From the NCBI GenBank assembly GCA_018343915.1, contig JABRWF010000006.1:3782001-3846000 (forward strand): 64,000 nucleotides of DNA. The letters are read 5' to 3'. Below the pieces are notes generated by a model. The model worked only from the letters and a program-made list of their open reading frames with translations. It was not told the DNA's origin and searched no databases. The position numbers were made by a program, and so were the translations under genes. This DNA is from Agroathelia rolfsii (lineage: Eukaryota; Basidiomycota; Agaricomycetes; Amylocorticiales; Amylocorticiaceae). Below are positions 60,001 through 64,000 of this stretch, in pieces. Every line of letters begins with the position of its first letter. Position 1 is the first letter of the stretch.

Positions 60001-60625
60001 TGAAGAGGTCAAAGTCTGACATGATACTGCTGAAACAGAGGTCTCCGTGCTCATTGACATTGGGCACAACAACGATGAGGACCTTGGCCGATGAACTGGT
60101 ACGCGCTTCCTTGGCAATTACAACTGGGTGGACAAAAGGGACACTGTTAAGGAGCATGAACAGGGCGTTGTGCTTCTCAATGACCGGGTCAAGAGAGATA
60201 TGTGGCTATGATTCTCGGCAGTACCAAAGCTGGAGTTGGAAACGAGAGAAATCATGTGCTGCCAATGAGCCAAGTAGTAGGCCGCCAGAACAGGCTGGTA
60301 AAAGTCCTCGAATAGAAGGTAGCCATTAACATCACCCTCAGTACACTGTATGACGATGGGGAAGTTAGGGTTGGTGGTAACAGAGTTAACGAACGACTTA
60401 GCAAATACTGTCGACGGAATCGGCCCCGAAGGAGAGATGGTTAATGAGGACAGGTGTGGAGAAGGTCAATAATTTCGGCTGATTTTTCGGCAGTGGAAGT
60501 ACTAGCAGCAATACAGAAAGCTTGAATGGATGGACTCTCGTGGCGTGCATCTCTTGCCAGGGAGGGGGGGGGTGAACTGGAAGCCAAGCTAGCATGGGTT
60601 GACGTAAAGTCGGAATAAGTCAAGA
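57035..60625 (-). pseudogene. decayed fatty acid synthase beta-subunit gene (enoyl reductase to MaoC-like region)
   Basis: Pieces spread over the three minus-strand frames match the fungal FAS beta subunit in order. Near 60545 is QAFCIAASTSTAEKSAEIID, corresponding to the start of the enoyl reductase FMN-binding region. Near 60360-60180 are NPNFPIVIQCTEGDVNGYLL, FEDFYQPVLAAYYL and SLVSNSSFG, corresponding to the stretch with NPDFPI, FEDFHQP and SLVAGSGFG. Near 57400-57230 are KFIGPNVIIDTN, FDSVVGSQG, VEVPMNLIAVSGWQTV and LIHLSDRF, matching the DH/MaoC-like region. Stops and shifts interrupt the frames (several TAG/TAA where Gln or similar would fit). The N-terminal AT and the C-terminal malonyl/palmitoyl transferase are missing. 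The middle (58.0-59.7 kb) is too decayed to assign. It is non-functional as it stands. Confidence 0.75.
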
Positions 60626-63294
60626 CTTAGGAGTGATTTGACTAGCATCGAGCTGGCCTGAGTATTGATTCACACGAGTGTAGAGTGGGCAAAAGATGAG
60701 ATTATGATTAGTCTACGTTGTAACGCGACACAATCAATCCTTGAAGCGAGTCAACGACGCGTGCACGACAAAAATCTACCAAGTCCCGCGGGTTTGGTGA
60801 AATTTGGTTCCGGCTTATGTATGCTTTCTGCCAAAGGAGGCACGACGCCGGAAGGTCTCTTTGGCGTGCGTATTGGCTTCACGTCCCTCTCTCCGGAACC
60901 GCCAGTATTCCCCGCTGGCTCTCGCTTTTTCAACTCACTCACGCCTCGAGCCTGAAATACCAGAATATGTTTGAAGGTTTACTCTGTGTGATGAGGCACT
61001 TGTAATGCCTGTCTGTATGCCCAAATCTGGGTACTGCTGCTGCCGTTTTCGCGCCTGGTATCAACACTACCGTGGCTGCGTTCCCACATTATTCCTAACC
61101 TTGGTCCATGGTTTGGAATACCATGGTTTCATACCATAGCCCTATTGCCGTTTTTTCCCCCATGAATTTATTGCTGGGATTTGCTGCTCCTGAACGTATG
61201 CCTAGTATTTCATACTACGGCTAAATTACCGTTTCTTGCCCGTGGCTGTGTACTCTGGGCTTTGCTGCGATTTATTTTGTATTCTATGAGAGGGTATCTT
61301 ACCTGTGCACTAAGTCACACCCCATTTCTATATGAATTGAGATAATACCCTGGCTGTCTCATAACTGTAGTAGGCTAGTGGCAACTACTATCTAAGAATT
61401 GCATGTCCTAGATGTTGTGGGGATTGATGCTCACGCATGGGTCGATGCACTCCTACACTACGGGAAGCGACGCTCACCTTTCTCCCCACAGGTTTTTATC
61501 GGACCGGAACTTCAAAAGCGCTTCGCGCTTTCCCCTATTCACTGCCGCCGCTACTCTCTGCATAGAGGTTAGCCAACCCATCAGGTAATGTCAAAGACAA
61601 AAGAAAAGCCTGACTGGCTCAGACCACCAAATTCAAGACTCAGACCAAACTCCAAGCTCAGAATAGACCAGTGTACTCTATAAGAACAATACCTCAACGT
61701 GATGTAGCGAGTACAGAGCAACCTGCACACGTTTGGCTCACACCTGATTCAGCTTAGTTGGCTATACATCAAGGCTTTTGTATCCGGTTCAGGCGTACGT
61801 GCAGCATTCAGTATATTCTGCGGGGTTGCCATTCCTATCTTTGACCCATAGCGCCCCTAATCATGGTATTTTGCGCCTAGTGACGCTTACTAGTCGCAAG
61901 GTCACGGAAGCTGGGCAAGACTTTTGTCAGCTTCACCTTTACCATTGCCTACAATTATTTCTTGTAAGTCGGTACCACCAAGCATATTTATTATACTTAC
62001 ATCCTTGGTAGTGTTTGATCTTGCCATGAAAATCCGCCTCTGATAGGAGCGTATGATAACTCTGCCAAGCCCAACTACCTTCGAATACATTTCGTTTATA
62101 TCAACATCGCGACTCCTCATAGCCTTTGTATTTGCTGCAGGCTCGCGTGCTTTGAACATCAAAAGAATCTGTGTTTTTTTTTCTCATGGGTGCCTTTGTA
62201 TTTCTCTCGACCATGTCCACGGTCGTCTCCGTTCTTATAGACTAGTATCCCAAGCTAACTAAGAGAATATTTGACGCCTGTGTTGGCACCATTTCCTGAT
62301 CTGATTGAGTATATTTGCACAGTGATGCTTCTCTTACCATTATCTATAACTCTATACTGAATCTCACTCCGTTAACTTTATCATATATAAGGATGCCACA
62401 AATACCACAATGAAAATTTTCTATTTCAGCGGCAAAATGTGAGCTGTTTTGGTCCTATGTGCGTACTCTATACTGCTACGTGCTCTTCTCACAAAATTAC
62501 CGGCGTTACCGCTTACATAACTCTCTGTTTCTCTAGCAAGCACATCCATGCGGCTCTACATTTCATTTAGCCAACGATCTACACCTCCTTGGAGCCAGTT
62601 TCTATTACTCATGACACATATTATTACGCACTTACTTACTTTCCCATCCTCATCTAGTTTATATGGGGCTAGATGTCTCTCACTGAAGCTTTATATGTAA
62701 CCAACTGCTATATTTCGCCATGTACGCAGTTACCTACATCATTTTTTTCATGCCGCCGTAAGCCTCGCGCATACGATTAGCCTTATTCTTCCCTTAGCCA
62801 TCCAAACAAGCATATCGAACCCTCAAAGGAATCTCAAAGGAAGTCATCGGGTAAAGTCTAATACGGTGCCGATGTACTACCAGATATCCTGTCCATTGCG
62901 TTCACGCCTCTGTATCACCGTTTAACTATGTCATTGCCATCACTCCTTTAAATGTTCTCCGGTTGAAGAAAAATGACTGCAGAAACAAAGAGAAAGATGT
63001 AGAGCCAGACTGGATAAATAAATAAATACATCATACTCGGGCTAATCTGTTATATCAACAAGTTCGAAGATCAAGAATTTCGGCAGATACAAAACACAAA
63101 AAGGATTGCATAGAAGACGGCATCAGTGTACTAGTATAACTGGTCATGCATGTGAGCTTGGAAATATTGCCCCTTGAAAAATTAGTACAGACTATATTCA
63201 GGGTTCGTGTGCTACCTTCCGGTGATAACAAATGCACCAATCAATACTCGCGTAGAAAAATGCGAAAATAACAAAGTGTGCTTACCTCACAGCT
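60626..63294. other. intergenic
   Basis: No gene is seen. At 61050-61270 the sequence has repeated CCATGGTTTGGAATACCATG-like palindromic pieces and several similar GTTT/CCCGTGGCTG phrases. A short AAAGCGCTTCGCGCTTTCCC palindrome at about 61516 faintly recalls the dispersed repeat core. The last 80 bp are homologous to the 3' flank of the first CHAT gene and probably hold a 3'-UTR intron. Confidence 0.5.
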
Positions 63295-64000
63295 TCAGAT
63301 CCCAAGATGTATGAACGGAACCCAAGCAAGAAATCTATCTTCTCCCACTTTGTCTCTCAAGCGTCCAACTGCTTCATGAAGTGCGTATGCAGCCTCTCCG
63401 TCGTTCGTCTTCATTCCGTGCGTCTTCAGATATTTGTAGAACTCCTCGGCGACAATAGGTCCATCTTGGTCCCAAATCGACCACATCGTTCCGATGACCG
63501 TGTGATATCCACTCATGAGCATACCAGCCGCAAGATGGACCGCTTCATCAGGCATATTTTCGTCACCTTTGGCTGTTTGACAGGCGGAAAGGAAGGCCAG
63601 TCTGGCATTGGGCAGTCTTTCTCGAGAGATGGCGCGAAGGTCAAGCGGACCGTCATGAAGCATGAATGCGCTGTCCATCGGACTTCCTTCCTTTTGGATT
63701 CCGTGACAAGCCAAGTGGATCCAACTACATTTCCTCATCTCATCCAGAACGCTGTTTTGGGACGCCGCGACGTCATTCAGCCAAGTGAAATCCTTGATGT
63801 CGAATTGAGCTTGGATTTTCGTTGCCTCATCTTTAGTGTAGGGTATTGGACTTTGACCAGGTGTAGATGGTTGTGAAACAACAGCAAGCCCGCGAAAGTC
63901 GTGTAAGTCAACACTTTGCTTGCGCTTCAACAGGGTAGACAAACTAGGAGTGTACGACGAGACGGCATATTTGTAAGTCCTTAAATGTGACATGGAGCCA
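63295..64000 (-). CDS. CHAT-domain protein, C-terminal part, cut by the window edge
   Basis: A close paralogue of the CHAT domain at 49539-50342, with roughly four in five residues the same by eye. It keeps the catalytic pair in HLACHG and FLSACQTAKG and the same C-terminus FIHLGI. The frame is open to the right edge, so the N-terminal repeats lie outside the window. The similarity continues about 80 bp past the stop codon, including a GTAAGCACAC donor, so the copies arose by segmental duplication. No break is seen in the visible part. Confidence 0.88.
   Translation of the reverse strand, partial: GSMSHLRTYKYAVSSYTPSLSTLLKRKQSVDLHDFRGLAVVSQPSTPGQSPIPYTKDEATKIQAQFDIKDFTWLNDVAASQNSVLDEMRKCSWIHLACHGIQKEGSPMDSAFMLHDGPLDLRAISRERLPNARLAFLSACQTAKGDENMPDEAVHLAAGMLMSGYHTVIGTMWSIWDQDGPIVAEEFYKYLKTHGMKTNDGEAAYALHEAVGRLRDKVGEDRFLAWVPFIHLGI

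Overview
The window looks like nuclear DNA of a filamentous basidiomycete, most likely an Agaricomycete. The genes are split by many short introns of about 50-70 nt, and intergenic DNA is AT-rich and littered with small inverted-repeat elements. The gene families are typical of the group: DUF6534- and DUF6533-type membrane proteins, F-box proteins with scattered cysteine pairs, CHAT/TPR proteins and a type I metacaspase. A Rhizoctonia/Ceratobasidium-like source would fit the CHAT/TPR duplicates, but that is inference.

Layout. 1.3-3.4 kb (-): an intact nine-exon cytochrome P450. 7.2-9.2 kb (-): a DUF6534-type membrane protein. 9.2-17.3 kb: gene-poor, with a solo-LTR candidate, two copies of a TA-flanked MITE (one carrying a second nested MITE) and small tandem repeats. 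17.4-30.4 kb (+): two large polyketide-synthase-type genes 2.6 kb apart. Gene 1 (1566 aa) reads adenylation - ACP - KS - degenerate AT. Gene 2 (1650 aa) reads KS - AT-less linker - ACP - thioester reductase - AT with a Cys nucleophile - ACP. 30.5-31.9 kb (-): a seven-helix receptor-like protein. 33.0-34.2 kb (+): an alpha/beta hydrolase whose nucleophile serine appears to be alanine. 34.7-36.8 kb (-): a His/Gly/Ser-rich protein of unknown function. 39.2-42.2 kb (-): a metacaspase with a 12-nt microexon next to its catalytic cysteine. 42.9-45.6 kb (+): an F-box-type protein. 46.9-49.0 kb (-): a nodulin-like/MCH1-type MFS transporter. 49.5-53.4 kb (-): a TPR-CHAT protein with an array of 135-bp repeats and an apparent frameshift. 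57.0-60.6 kb (-): a decayed relic of the fatty acid synthase beta subunit. 63.3-64.0 kb (-): the C-terminal end of a second CHAT protein, cut by the window edge.

How the genes may work together. The two PKS genes look like one split assembly line. Gene 1 activates and loads an acyl starter and has an intact KS, but its AT-like domain has no nucleophile. Gene 2 has a KS from which the AT has been removed from its usual place, and a single AT relocated to the far C-terminus. That AT is the only one in the pair with a nucleophile and may serve both proteins. The internal reductase would release an aldehyde or alcohol. The P450 and the hydrolase are candidate tailoring or companion genes, but their distance and intervening genes make this uncertain. 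The 39-64 kb side carries a metacaspase, two CHAT caspase-fold proteins and an F-box protein, families linked to regulated proteolysis and, in fungi, proposed to act in cell death.

Exon structures were worked out by eye from reading-frame continuity, GT/AG sites and family motifs. Those of the P450, both PKS genes and the hydrolase close exactly in frame. Those of the DUF6534 gene, the 5' ends of the metacaspase and CHAT genes, and all repeat boundaries are approximate.
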